NCBI RefSeq assembly: GCF_019511525.1
Contig: NZ_JAEUAT010000015.1
Coordinates: forward strand, 62,001-126,000
Direction of reading: 5' to 3'
Source of the DNA: Rhizobium cauense
Lineage (GTDB): Bacteria; Pseudomonadota; Alphaproteobacteria; Rhizobiales; Rhizobiaceae
Length of the DNA: 64,000 nt
Shown here: piece after piece, positions 1-7,362 of the stretch
Layout: each line of letters starts with the position of its first letter
Position numbering within the stretch: position 1 is the stretch's first letter
The notes under the pieces: generated by a model
The model's database searches: none
What the model saw: the letters and a program-made list of their open reading frames with translations, nothing else
What the model was told of the DNA's origin: nothing
Program-made: the position numbers and the translations under genes

Positions 1-66
1 CCGAATAGGATCACCATCGGAACGAACGAAGTGCCGGATACCACGCTGTCCGGCACATCTGTTTTC
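1..66. other. Intergenic tail downstream of ilvH
   Basis: This short stretch lies beyond the ilvH stop and runs off the window. I see no gene in it. The motif tgccggata-ccacgctgt-ccggca contains an imperfect dyad that could help end ilvH transcription, but no clear U-run follows it. Confidence 0.3.
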
Positions 67-639
67 TTACATGCCCTGCTGGCCGCGGTTCATCGCGGCG
101 ATACCGGTGCGGCAGACCTCGATCAGGCCAAGCGGCTTCATGATCGAGACGAACTGGTCGATCTTCGAAGACTTGCCGGTGATCTCGAGAATGAAGTGAT
201 CAACCGTTGCGTCAACGACCTTCGCGTGGAAGGCGTCGGCAAGCCGCAGCGTCTCGGCCCGAGTCTCGCCCGTGCCGACGACCTTGACGAGAGCCACTTC
301 GCGCTCGATCGGGCGCTCCTGGCCGAGTTCTCGGGCACGAACCGTCAGGTCAACCACCCGGTGGACAGGAACGATACGCTCGAGCTGCGCCTTGATCTGC
401 TCGAGAACGTGCGGCGTGCCGCGCGTCACGATGGTAATGCGCGACAGATGCGCCTGATGCTCGGTTTCGGAGACGGTCAGGCTCTCGATGTTGTAGCCTC
501 GGCCTGAGAACAGACCGATGACGCGGGCAAGGACGCCCGGTTCGTTGTCGACGAGGACCGAAAGCGTGTGGCTTTCGACCGCCGCCGTCTCCGGCGAAAT
601 GAAGTAGGCAGAGCCCGTCGGCTGTAGGTGTGCATTCAT
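67..639 (-). CDS. ilvH: Acetolactate synthase small (regulatory) subunit
   Basis: This 190-residue protein is the regulatory subunit of acetohydroxyacid synthase, the first shared enzyme of valine, leucine and isoleucine synthesis. It binds the catalytic subunit and in this family carries the valine feedback site. The ACT domain starts near residue 25 (HTLSVLVDNEPGVLARV, then GLFSGRGYNIESLTV), and the C-terminal ALS_ss_C domain follows. About 25 residues precede the ACT domain, which is common in alphaproteobacteria. The ATG at 639 lies 24 bp after the ilvI stop, so the two genes are one leftward operon. The operon is preceded by the attenuator at 2523-2640. Family assignment is firm. Confidence 0.96.
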   Translation of the reverse strand: MNAHLQPTGSAYFISPETAAVESHTLSVLVDNEPGVLARVIGLFSGRGYNIESLTVSETEHQAHLSRITIVTRGTPHVLEQIKAQLERIVPVHRVVDLTVRARELGQERPIEREVALVKVVGTGETRAETLRLADAFHAKVVDATVDHFILEITGKSSKIDQFVSIMKPLGLIEVCRTGIAAMNRGQQGM

Positions 640-663
640 GATCTTGGGTTCCTCTACCTTATA

Positions 664-2457
664 TCAAACGAGCTGACGGCCCTTGGCGTCGATCGCATTG
701 GCGACCGCCTCGTCCGTGGCTTCATCCGGCAGCAGCATCTCGTTGTGCGCCTTGCCCGACGGGATCATCGGGAAGCAGTTGGCGAGATTGGCGACGCGGC
801 AATCGAAGATCACAGGCTTCTTGACATCGATCATCTCCTGGATAGTCGCATCAAGATCGGCAGGCTTTTCGCAGCGCAGACCAACGGCGCCGTAGGCTTC
901 CGCCAGCTTGACGAAGTCAGGCATCGCTTCCGTGTAGGAGTTCGACAGGCGGTTTCCATGCAGCAGCTGCTGCCACTGGCGCACCATGCCCATGTACTGG
1001 TTGTTCATGATGAAGATCTTGATCGGCGCTTCATACTGGATTGCCGCCGACATTTCCTGGATGCACATCTGGATCGAGGCATCGCCGGCGATGTCGATGA
1101 CGAGGCTTTCCGGATGCGCGATCTGGACGCCGAGCGCGGCCGGCAGGCCGTAACCCATGGTGCCGAGGCCACCCGACGTCATCCAGCGGTTCGGCTTCTC
1201 GAAGCCGTAGAACTGGGCTGCCCACATCTGGTGCTGGCCGACTTCCGTCGTGATGTAGGTGTCGCGGTCCTTGGTCAGCGCGTAGAGACGCTCCAGCGCG
1301 TATTGCGGCATGATGACGTCGTTGCTGTGCGTGTAGGCAAACGAATTGCGCGCACGCCAGCGAGCGATATCGGACCACCATTCCGCGATCTGGCTCTTCT
1401 CCGGCTTCTTCGGCAGGGCACGCCACAGGCGAACCATGTCTTCCAGAACGCTGCCGACATCGCCACGAACAGGAACGTCGACGCGGACATTCTTGTTGAT
1501 CGAGGATGGATCGATATCGATGTGGATCTTCTTCGAGTTGGGCGAAAACGCGTTGAGGCGACCGGTAATACGGTCGTCGAAGCGCGCGCCGATGCAGACC
1601 ATGACGTCGCAATCATGCATCGCCATGTTGGCCTCGTAGGAACCGTGCATGCCGAGCATCTTCAGCCAGTTCTTGCCGGATGCCGGATAGGCGCCGAGGC
1701 CCATCAGCGTCGAGGTGATCGGGAAGTCCGTCAGCTCGACCAGTTCGCGAAGCAGCTTGGAAGCTTCCGGACCGGAGTTAACAACGCCGCCGCCGGAATA
1801 GATGATCGGGCGACGCGCCTTCGACATCAGCTCGATCGCCGCATGGATCTGGTTGAGATCGCCCTGAACCTTCGGCTGGTAGCTCTTCTGGATCGCGTGT
1901 GTTGCCGGCGGCGTATAGGTGCCGGTGGCGAACTGAACGTCCTTCGGAATATCGACGAGAACGGGACCCGGGCGGCCCGACTGCGCGATGCGGAAGGCTT
2001 CGTGAATGATCGCCGCCAGATCGTTGACGTCCTTGACCAGCCAGTTGTGCTTGGTGCAGGGCCGCGTGATACCAACCGTATCGGCCTCCTGGAAAGCGTC
2101 GGAGCCGATCAGCGAGGTCGGAACCTGGCCGCTCAGGCAGACGAGCGGAACGGAGTCCATCAGGGCATCCTGCAGCGGCGTCACGGCATTGGTGGCACCA
2201 GGACCAGACGTGACGAGCATGACACCGACCTTGCCGGTGGAACGGGCATAGCCTTCGGCCGCGTGGCCGGCACCCTGCTCATGGCGAACGAGGATGTGCT
2301 TGATCTCGTCCTGCTGGAAGATCTCGTCATAGATCGGAAGCACGGCACCACCCGGATAGCCGAACAGGTGTTCGACACCATTGTCCTTGAGCGCGCGGAT
2401 AACGATTTCCGCGCCTGTCATCCTGTTATCGTCCGTCTTGTTGTCCGTGCCCGTCAT
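664..2457 (-). CDS. ilvI: Acetolactate synthase large (catalytic) subunit
   Basis: This 597-residue thiamine-diphosphate enzyme condenses two pyruvates, or pyruvate and 2-oxobutyrate, to acetohydroxy acids. The N-terminal domain has the FGYPGGAVLPIYD segment and the catalytic glutamate in RHEQGAGHAAEGYAR. The middle FAD/ADP-binding region follows, and the C-terminal diphosphate-binding motif reads GDASIQMCIQEM with NNQYMGMVRQWQ after it. The length is normal. The ATG at 2457 begins a short polar leader before MTGAEIVIRAL, so an internal ATG 12 codons later is an alternative. The gene is first in the ilvI-ilvH operon, about 120 bp behind the leader peptide gene. The name ilvB would be equally valid. 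Confidence 0.97.
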   Translation of the reverse strand: MTGTDNKTDDNRMTGAEIVIRALKDNGVEHLFGYPGGAVLPIYDEIFQQDEIKHILVRHEQGAGHAAEGYARSTGKVGVMLVTSGPGATNAVTPLQDALMDSVPLVCLSGQVPTSLIGSDAFQEADTVGITRPCTKHNWLVKDVNDLAAIIHEAFRIAQSGRPGPVLVDIPKDVQFATGTYTPPATHAIQKSYQPKVQGDLNQIHAAIELMSKARRPIIYSGGGVVNSGPEASKLLRELVELTDFPITSTLMGLGAYPASGKNWLKMLGMHGSYEANMAMHDCDVMVCIGARFDDRITGRLNAFSPNSKKIHIDIDPSSINKNVRVDVPVRGDVGSVLEDMVRLWRALPKKPEKSQIAEWWSDIARWRARNSFAYTHSNDVIMPQYALERLYALTKDRDTYITTEVGQHQMWAAQFYGFEKPNRWMTSGGLGTMGYGLPAALGVQIAHPESLVIDIAGDASIQMCIQEMSAAIQYEAPIKIFIMNNQYMGMVRQWQQLLHGNRLSNSYTEAMPDFVKLAEAYGAVGLRCEKPADLDATIQEMIDVKKPVIFDCRVANLANCFPMIPSGKAHNEMLLPDEATDEAVANAIDAKGRQLV

Positions 2458-2522
2458 GTTTCTTTTCCGTTTTGACTGCTGGGATTTGAGTTCTGTAGCA
2501 AGGAAGCCCGAATTTTGGGCAT

Positions 2523-2545
2523 AAAAAAAGGCCCCTGAGGGAGCC
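2523..2545 (-). terminator. ilv attenuator terminator hairpin
   Basis: On the minus strand GGCTCC-CTCA-GGGGCC forms a six-pair stem with one G-U pair and is followed directly by seven T residues. It lies between the leader peptide stop and ilvI, the classic place for a transcription attenuator. Confidence 0.85.
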
Positions 2546-2554
2546 TGTCATCTA

Positions 2555-2602
2555 GCGCATGGGTGGCTATCGCCGGATGGTTACACCATCCTGCCCATGC
2601 GC
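2555..2602 (-). promoter_or_regulatory. ilv leader alternative stems (pause/antiterminator region)
   Basis: Two nested inverted repeats overlap the end of the leader peptide gene: GCGCATGGG (2555-2563) with CCCATGCGC (2594-2602), and GGATGG (2575-2580) with CCATCC (2586-2591). A ribosome stalled on the Ile/Val codons of the leader would cover part of the 5' arm. That fits a pause or antiterminator structure controlling the terminator at 2523-2545. The pairing is visible; the switching mechanism is inferred. Confidence 0.65.
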
Positions 2603-2637
2603 CTTCCCACCACGATAAGAGCTACTGCGATTTTCAT
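2581..2637 (-). CDS. ilvL: ilv operon leader peptide
   Basis: An 18-codon reading frame encodes MKIAVALIVVGRRMGRMV and stops with TAA. Six of its first ten residues are Ile, Val or Leu, the end products of the pathway, which is the signature of a ribosome-mediated attenuation leader. It lies between a good promoter (2647-2675) and a terminator (2523-2545), about 120 bp before ilvI. The ATG is only nine bases after the -10 box, so the transcript is probably leaderless or nearly so and no Shine-Dalgarno is present. It is too short for ordinary gene callers. Confidence 0.82.
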   Translation of the reverse strand: MKIAVALIVVGRRMGRMV

Positions 2638-2646
2638 GGGGCGAAG

Positions 2647-2675
2647 TGATAGACAGAAAATTTCGCATCGTCAAC
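2647..2675 (-). promoter_or_regulatory. Promoter of the ilv leader-ilvI-ilvH operon
   Basis: The minus strand reads GTTGAC (2670-2675), a 17-base spacer, then CTATCA (2647-2652). This is close to the rhizobial sigma-70 consensus CTTGAC-N17-CTATAT. The predicted start is at about 2638-2641, right at the leader ATG. Confidence 0.72.
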
Positions 2676-2802
2676 GCTTGCAGCAATAAAAAATCGAGCG
2701 GCATCAGACAGCCCGAGCCTGCGCGGGAATGCTGCGTCTGTCGCAAAAGACTTTCTTAAACGTTCGCTCATATCCTTCTTTGCTACTGCAGGGAGTAGCC
2801 CT

Positions 2803-4893
2803 TTGCTGAACAAGGACTTGCACACGTCAAGCAAGGCAGGCGAGCATGACCGCCGCGATGACCAGGCCCCGGGTAACCGGTTTCTCGGTCGCGTTGTTGC
2901 ATGCAGCGGGTCTCGCGCCACCATAGCCGCAGTCGCCGAAGCCGGCGGCACGGAACTGGCCGAACTGTGGTCGGTCGGCAGGCTGATCTCGATCAGCGTC
3001 GGTCGAAACCGGGTGGTCGCCCTGGTCTATTCCATGAACACCGGCGGTCACAGTTGGGGTGAAGGCGAGGATAACTATTTCCAGATCGAAACCGAACTGC
3101 TCGGCGAAGTCCGTGTCGACGAGGATGGCCGCGAACAGTTTTCCACCGGCATCTCCCGTTATCCCTATCTTGGCGCCGTCGCTCATCGTATTCGCTCGAC
3201 CGACTTGATGCGTATCTACGATGCCGGAAGCGGAACGACCGCCGTGATCGGCAAGCTCACCCAGGATGAAAGCATCGATGCCGCCATCCATATTCCTTCG
3301 ATGCTGTCGAAGCATTTCGCCATCGTCGGCTCCACCGGCGTCGGCAAGTCGACAGCCGTGTCCTTACTCTTGCATAAGGCGATCGAGGCCGACCCGAAGC
3401 TGCGCGTCCTCATCCTCGATCCGCACAACGAATTTGCCGCCGCCTTCCCGAAGCACTCCGTTGTCATAGACACGGACACGCTCGATCTGCCGTTCTGGCT
3501 GATGAAACTGGAGGAGTTCGCGGAAGTCGTCTTTCGTGGTCGCACACCTGTCCCGGAAGAAGTCGATATTCTTCGCGACCTATTGCCGGAGGCGAAGCGC
3601 GCCTTCCGCGGCAGCGACAGTTCGCTCGTGAAACGCACAACCGAGAAGAGCTCGATTACTGCCGACACGCCCGTTCCCTACCGGATGGCGGATCTCCTCG
3701 CACTCATCGACGAACGCATCGGACGGCTCGAGGGTCGCGGGGAAAAACCGCTGCTTCGGTCGCTGAAGATGCGTGTTCTCGCTGCCATCAACGATCCCCG
3801 CTACCACTTCATGTTCTCCAGCAACACGATCAGTGACACGATCATGGAGACCGTGGCGGAAATCTTCCGCATACCCGGTGACAACAGGCCGATCTGCACC
3901 TTCCAGCTTTCCGGTATACCCTCCGAGGTCGTGAACTCAGTCGCCTCGGTGCTTTGCCGCATGGCCTTCGAAATCGCGCTATGGAGTGATGGCGCCATCC
4001 ATATGCTCGTCGTTTGCGAAGAAGCACACCGTTACATTCCGTCCGACCCCAACCTCGGCTTCTTCCCGACCAGGCAGGCTATCGCCCGTATAGCCAAGGA
4101 GGGCCGTAAATACGGCGTATCGCTGGGGATCATCACTCAGCGCCCCGGCGAACTAGACCAGACCATCCTGTCGCAGTGCTCGACGCTCTTTGCGATGCGC
4201 CTAGCCAACGACCGCGACCAGGAGATCATTCGGTCAGCGATTCCCAACTCGTCGATCTCGACGACCAGTTTCATTTCCTCGATTGGCAACGGCGAAGCGA
4301 TTGCCTTCGGTGAGGCGATCAGCGTGCCGATGCGGATGCGCTTCTCACGCGTCGAGGAACGCTACCTGCCAAAGGCCAACGGCGCCAATGTAAAGGTCAG
4401 CGACGAGGATCCCGACAACGTCGACTTGCGCAAGATCGTAACCCGCATGCGCGCGACAAGCGGCCCCGATATTTCGGCGTTCCAGCAAAGCTATTCCGCA
4501 GCGATGCCGCCGAGCGGTCCTTATGAGGACGAAGACGACTACGACGATTACGACAGCCCGGCAGCGACGCGCTCGTATCCGTCGGCGCCAGTTGCGACTC
4601 ACGTATCAACAACGCCGCCACTCGCTCCAATCGAGCCGTACCGCCGCGAGATGTTGCCTGGAGCAGGCTCTCCGCGAGAGCCTCTGGCTACGGCGCCACG
4701 CGCAACCGCTGCAGCACCTGAAACGTCGATAGACAGCCGCCTTGAAGCGTTGAGGCGCGAGATCCATCGAGAACCTGCATCAGGGCAAAGCGATAATCCG
4801 CCGATCGCAGGGAGCATTCGCCGCGAGCCCGGCATGTCGCTCCGGGACAGCATACTGAAAAGGCCACTCAGCAGCCTGAATAACAAGGAATAA
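2803..4893 (+). CDS. HerA-type DNA translocase ATPase (DUF87)
   Basis: This 696-residue ATPase belongs to the HerA/FtsK superfamily, hexameric DNA translocases that in archaea act with the NurA nuclease in end resection. An N-terminal HAS-barrel-like segment (FLGRVVACSGSRATI, about residues 27-41) precedes Walker A (GSTGVGKST, 176-184). Walker B and the glutamate read LVVCEEAH near 400, followed by the HerA segment ITQRPGELDQTILSQCSTLFAMRLAND. The last 150 residues are low-complexity and acidic (YEDEDDYDDYDS) and look disordered. The start is taken as TTG at 2803 because GGGAG lies seven bases upstream and no in-frame ATG precedes the barrel. No nurA-like gene is adjacent. It converges with miaA, 15 bp away. 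Confidence 0.88.
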   Translation: MLNKDLHTSSKAGEHDRRDDQAPGNRFLGRVVACSGSRATIAAVAEAGGTELAELWSVGRLISISVGRNRVVALVYSMNTGGHSWGEGEDNYFQIETELLGEVRVDEDGREQFSTGISRYPYLGAVAHRIRSTDLMRIYDAGSGTTAVIGKLTQDESIDAAIHIPSMLSKHFAIVGSTGVGKSTAVSLLLHKAIEADPKLRVLILDPHNEFAAAFPKHSVVIDTDTLDLPFWLMKLEEFAEVVFRGRTPVPEEVDILRDLLPEAKRAFRGSDSSLVKRTTEKSSITADTPVPYRMADLLALIDERIGRLEGRGEKPLLRSLKMRVLAAINDPRYHFMFSSNTISDTIMETVAEIFRIPGDNRPICTFQLSGIPSEVVNSVASVLCRMAFEIALWSDGAIHMLVVCEEAHRYIPSDPNLGFFPTRQAIARIAKEGRKYGVSLGIITQRPGELDQTILSQCSTLFAMRLANDRDQEIIRSAIPNSSISTTSFISSIGNGEAIAFGEAISVPMRMRFSRVEERYLPKANGANVKVSDEDPDNVDLRKIVTRMRATSGPDISAFQQSYSAAMPPSGPYEDEDDYDDYDSPAATRSYPSAPVATHVSTTPPLAPIEPYRREMLPGAGSPREPLATAPRATAAAPETSIDSRLEALRREIHREPASGQSDNPPIAGSIRREPGMSLRDSILKRPLSSLNNKE

Positions 4894-4908
4894 CGCCACG
4901 CGCCCTCA

Positions 4909-5799
4909 CTATAGGCGCTCCCAGCTTTCGTCCATCTGGTTGCGAAACCAGGTCATCTGCCGCTTGGCGTACTGCCGCGTCGCGGCGGCACCCCGCTCCA
5001 GCACTTCGTCGCGCGTCAGCTCACCGTTCAACATCGCCGCGATCTGAGACACGCCGATGGCCTTCATGACAGGCATGTCGGGCGACAGCGAAAGGGCGAG
5101 CAACGCCTTCACTTCGTCCTTCGCTCCCTGTTCCAGCATTTTTTCAAACCGCCCATTGATCCGCTGGTGAAGGACGGCGCGTGCCGGTTCTACGACGATC
5201 TTGCGCGCCGCCGAGGGGTCGATGATTACGGGCCCGGTTTGCGCCTGGAAATCGACGATCGAGCGCCCTGTCGCCTCGACAACCTCCAGCGCCCTCACGA
5301 TACGCTGTCCATCCTGCGCACGAAGGGTGCCGGCGGCCACGGGATCGCGCTCTTGCAGTTGTCGATAGAGTTCGTCGGGCCCTTCCTCCTGCAGGCGAGA
5401 ACGGAGGCGGTTGCGCACGTCCTCCGGTATTGCGGGCATGTCGGAAAGCCCGCCAGTCAATGCCTTGAAGTAAAGCCCGGTCCCGCCAACGAAAATCGGC
5501 TTTCGCCGCTCGGCACGAAGCCGGTGCAGCAGATCCGTAACATCACGCAGCCAGCTGCCGGTGGAATAGGCGCGACCGGCTGGAACATGACCGTACAGGT
5601 GATGTGGCACGCCTTGCATGTCCTCCTCCGAGGGACGCGCGGTCAGCACGTGCAGCGTGTCGTAGACCTGCATGCTGTCGGCGTTGACGACGACGCCATC
5701 GTGCTGTTTTGCCAGTTCGACGGCCAAGGCGGACTTGCCGCTGGCGGTCGGCCCGGTTATCAGGATCGCGTTCACTGCGCTCAGAAGGTTTTCCATCAT
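4909..5799 (-). CDS. miaA: tRNA dimethylallyltransferase
   Basis: This 296-residue enzyme transfers a dimethylallyl group to N6 of A37 in tRNAs that read codons starting with U. The P-loop ITGPTASGKSALAVELA lies near residues 13-29. The DSMQVYD, GGTGLYFKALTGG and TRQYAKRQMTWFRNQ motifs are all present. The open frame extends further upstream, but MMENLLSAVNAILITGP is the family-like start, giving ATG at 5799 (or 5796). This start shares the palindrome CATG with the serB start on the other strand, so the genes diverge with no spacer and each promoter must lie inside the neighbour. Confidence 0.95.
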   Translation of the reverse strand: MMENLLSAVNAILITGPTASGKSALAVELAKQHDGVVVNADSMQVYDTLHVLTARPSEEDMQGVPHHLYGHVPAGRAYSTGSWLRDVTDLLHRLRAERRKPIFVGGTGLYFKALTGGLSDMPAIPEDVRNRLRSRLQEEGPDELYRQLQERDPVAAGTLRAQDGQRIVRALEVVEATGRSIVDFQAQTGPVIIDPSAARKIVVEPARAVLHQRINGRFEKMLEQGAKDEVKALLALSLSPDMPVMKAIGVSQIAAMLNGELTRDEVLERGAAATRQYAKRQMTWFRNQMDESWERL

Positions 5800-6688
5800 G
5801 GCCCTCGTTGCCACGCTTGTTGCCAATCCGTCAAATCCTGTTCTCACGCCTGATATCGCCGAGCAGGCAGCCGATGCAGTGAAAGCTTCCGGCCTTTACT
5901 GGCTCGCCGACGGGATCGCCTGCGATATCGCGCTGAAGGATGGGACCGACGAGGAGGTTGCCCGCGCCAGCATTATCGCTGTGATCGGCAGCGCAGCAAT
6001 CGATCTCGTCATCCAAGATACCGAGACGCGCCGCAAGAGGCTACTGATTGCCGACATGGACTCCACCATGATCGGCCAGGAATGCATCGATGAACTCGCC
6101 GCCGAAGTCGGACTGAAAGAAAAGGTCGCCGCCATCACCGCCCGCGCCATGAACGGCGAGATCGCTTTCGAGCCTGCCCTTCGCGAGCGTGTCGCGCTCT
6201 TGAAGGGATTGCCGATATCGGTCGTCGATGAAGTCATTGCCAAGCGCATCACGCTGACCCCGGGCGGTCCTGAATTGATCGCTACCATGAAATCGAAGGG
6301 ACACTACACCGCGCTTGTCTCCGGCGGCTTCACTGTCTTCACCGGCCCCATCGCAAAGACGCTCGGCTTCGATGAAAACCGGGCGAACATTCTTCTGGAA
6401 GACGATGGCGTCCTCTCCGGCTTCGTCGCTGAGCCTATCCTCGGCAAACAGGCCAAGGTGGATGCGCTGAACGACATTTCAGAGAAGCTTGGCATTTCGC
6501 CAAGTGACGCCATTGCTGTTGGTGACGGCGCAAATGACCTCGGCATGCTGCAACTGGCAGGATCCGGCGTCGCACTGCACGCCAAGCCGACGGTTGCAGC
6601 ACAGGCGAAGATACAGATCAATCACGGTGATCTCAGCGCCCTCCTTTATGTCCAGGGCTACCGAAAAACCGATTTCGTAACGCCATGA
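5798..6688 (+). CDS. serB: Phosphoserine phosphatase
   Basis: This 296-residue HAD-family enzyme catalyses the last step of serine synthesis. HAD motif I is DMDSTMIGQECIDELA near residues 85-100. Motif II is SGGFTVFTGPIA, and the motif III/IV region is VGDGANDLGMLQLAGSGVALHAKP. The first 80 residues form an ACT-like N-terminal domain, as in other long SerB proteins. ATG at 5798 gives MALVATLVANPSNPVLTP and overlaps the miaA start codon. The stop overlaps the next gene by four bases (ATGA), which suggests translational coupling. Confidence 0.95.
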   Translation: MALVATLVANPSNPVLTPDIAEQAADAVKASGLYWLADGIACDIALKDGTDEEVARASIIAVIGSAAIDLVIQDTETRRKRLLIADMDSTMIGQECIDELAAEVGLKEKVAAITARAMNGEIAFEPALRERVALLKGLPISVVDEVIAKRITLTPGGPELIATMKSKGHYTALVSGGFTVFTGPIAKTLGFDENRANILLEDDGVLSGFVAEPILGKQAKVDALNDISEKLGISPSDAIAVGDGANDLGMLQLAGSGVALHAKPTVAAQAKIQINHGDLSALLYVQGYRKTDFVTP

Positions 6689-7251
6689 CAGTGATCCTGA
6701 CGACCGATCGCCTGCGTCTGCGCAATTGGACCGAAGAGGACCGACCGCTCTTCCACGAGATCAATTCCGACCCGGACGTAATGGAGTTCTTCGCCGTCCG
6801 TCGCGGCCGCGCGGAAGCCGATTCCATGCTGGACACTATCCGCGATAGCATCACCACGACAGGGCTCGGCTTCTATGCAATGGCTCTCAAGGAAACCGAC
6901 GAGCCGATCGGCTTTTGCGGTCTGTGGAAACCCAAACTCGAACCGTTCCTTCCTGCGGACGCCATCGAGATCGGCTGGCGTCTTGCGAGGCGGCATTGGG
7001 GCAAAGGGTATGCGACGGAAGCTGGAGCGGCGGCACTACGCCGCGGCTTCACAGAGTTCGATCCAAGCGAAATCGTTTCTTTCGCGGTGACCGACAATCA
7101 CCGTTCCACCGCCGTGATGCGTCGACTGGGCCTGCATCATGAACCGCAGCGCGATTTCGACCATCCCCGCGTGCCTGACACGCATCCGCACCTGAAACGC
7201 CACGTTCTCTATACGATTAGCCGTCAACAGTGGAACCAGACGACCGGCTGA
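6685..7251 (+). CDS. GNAT N-acetyltransferase, RimJ/RimL-like
   Basis: This 188-residue protein begins with LTTDRLRLRNWTEEDRPLFHEI, typical of the RimJ/RimL branch (Acetyltransf_3). The acetyl-CoA pyrophosphate loop reads RRHWGKGYATEAG near residues 105-117, and NHRSTAVMRRLGL follows near 140. Members acetylate protein N-termini, antibiotics or small amines, and the substrate here cannot be read from sequence. It overlaps serB by ATGA, so it is probably co-transcribed. A functional link to serine synthesis is not implied. Confidence 0.85.
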   Translation: MTVILTTDRLRLRNWTEEDRPLFHEINSDPDVMEFFAVRRGRAEADSMLDTIRDSITTTGLGFYAMALKETDEPIGFCGLWKPKLEPFLPADAIEIGWRLARRHWGKGYATEAGAAALRRGFTEFDPSEIVSFAVTDNHRSTAVMRRLGLHHEPQRDFDHPRVPDTHPHLKRHVLYTISRQQWNQTTG

Positions 7252-7362
7252 TACCGATTGCACGTTCGCGCATGAAACGCTTGCGGCCCGCCGCGTTGAC
7301 GCAGGCATGAGAAGGCGCCTTCGTTCCGTCATTCCCGAAATGATGGCGCATCCCGCGTCTCA

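Noticed and set aside
628..2475. Long 615-codon plus-strand frame opposite ilvI
   Set aside because: It is antisense to a clear acetolactate synthase, is Arg/Asp-rich as expected of a shadow of a high-GC gene, and has no recognisable domain.
5602..5625. TGGCACG...TTGCAT resembling a sigma-54 promoter inside miaA
   Set aside because: The GG to GC spacing is eight bases rather than ten, and the site lies inside a coding region.
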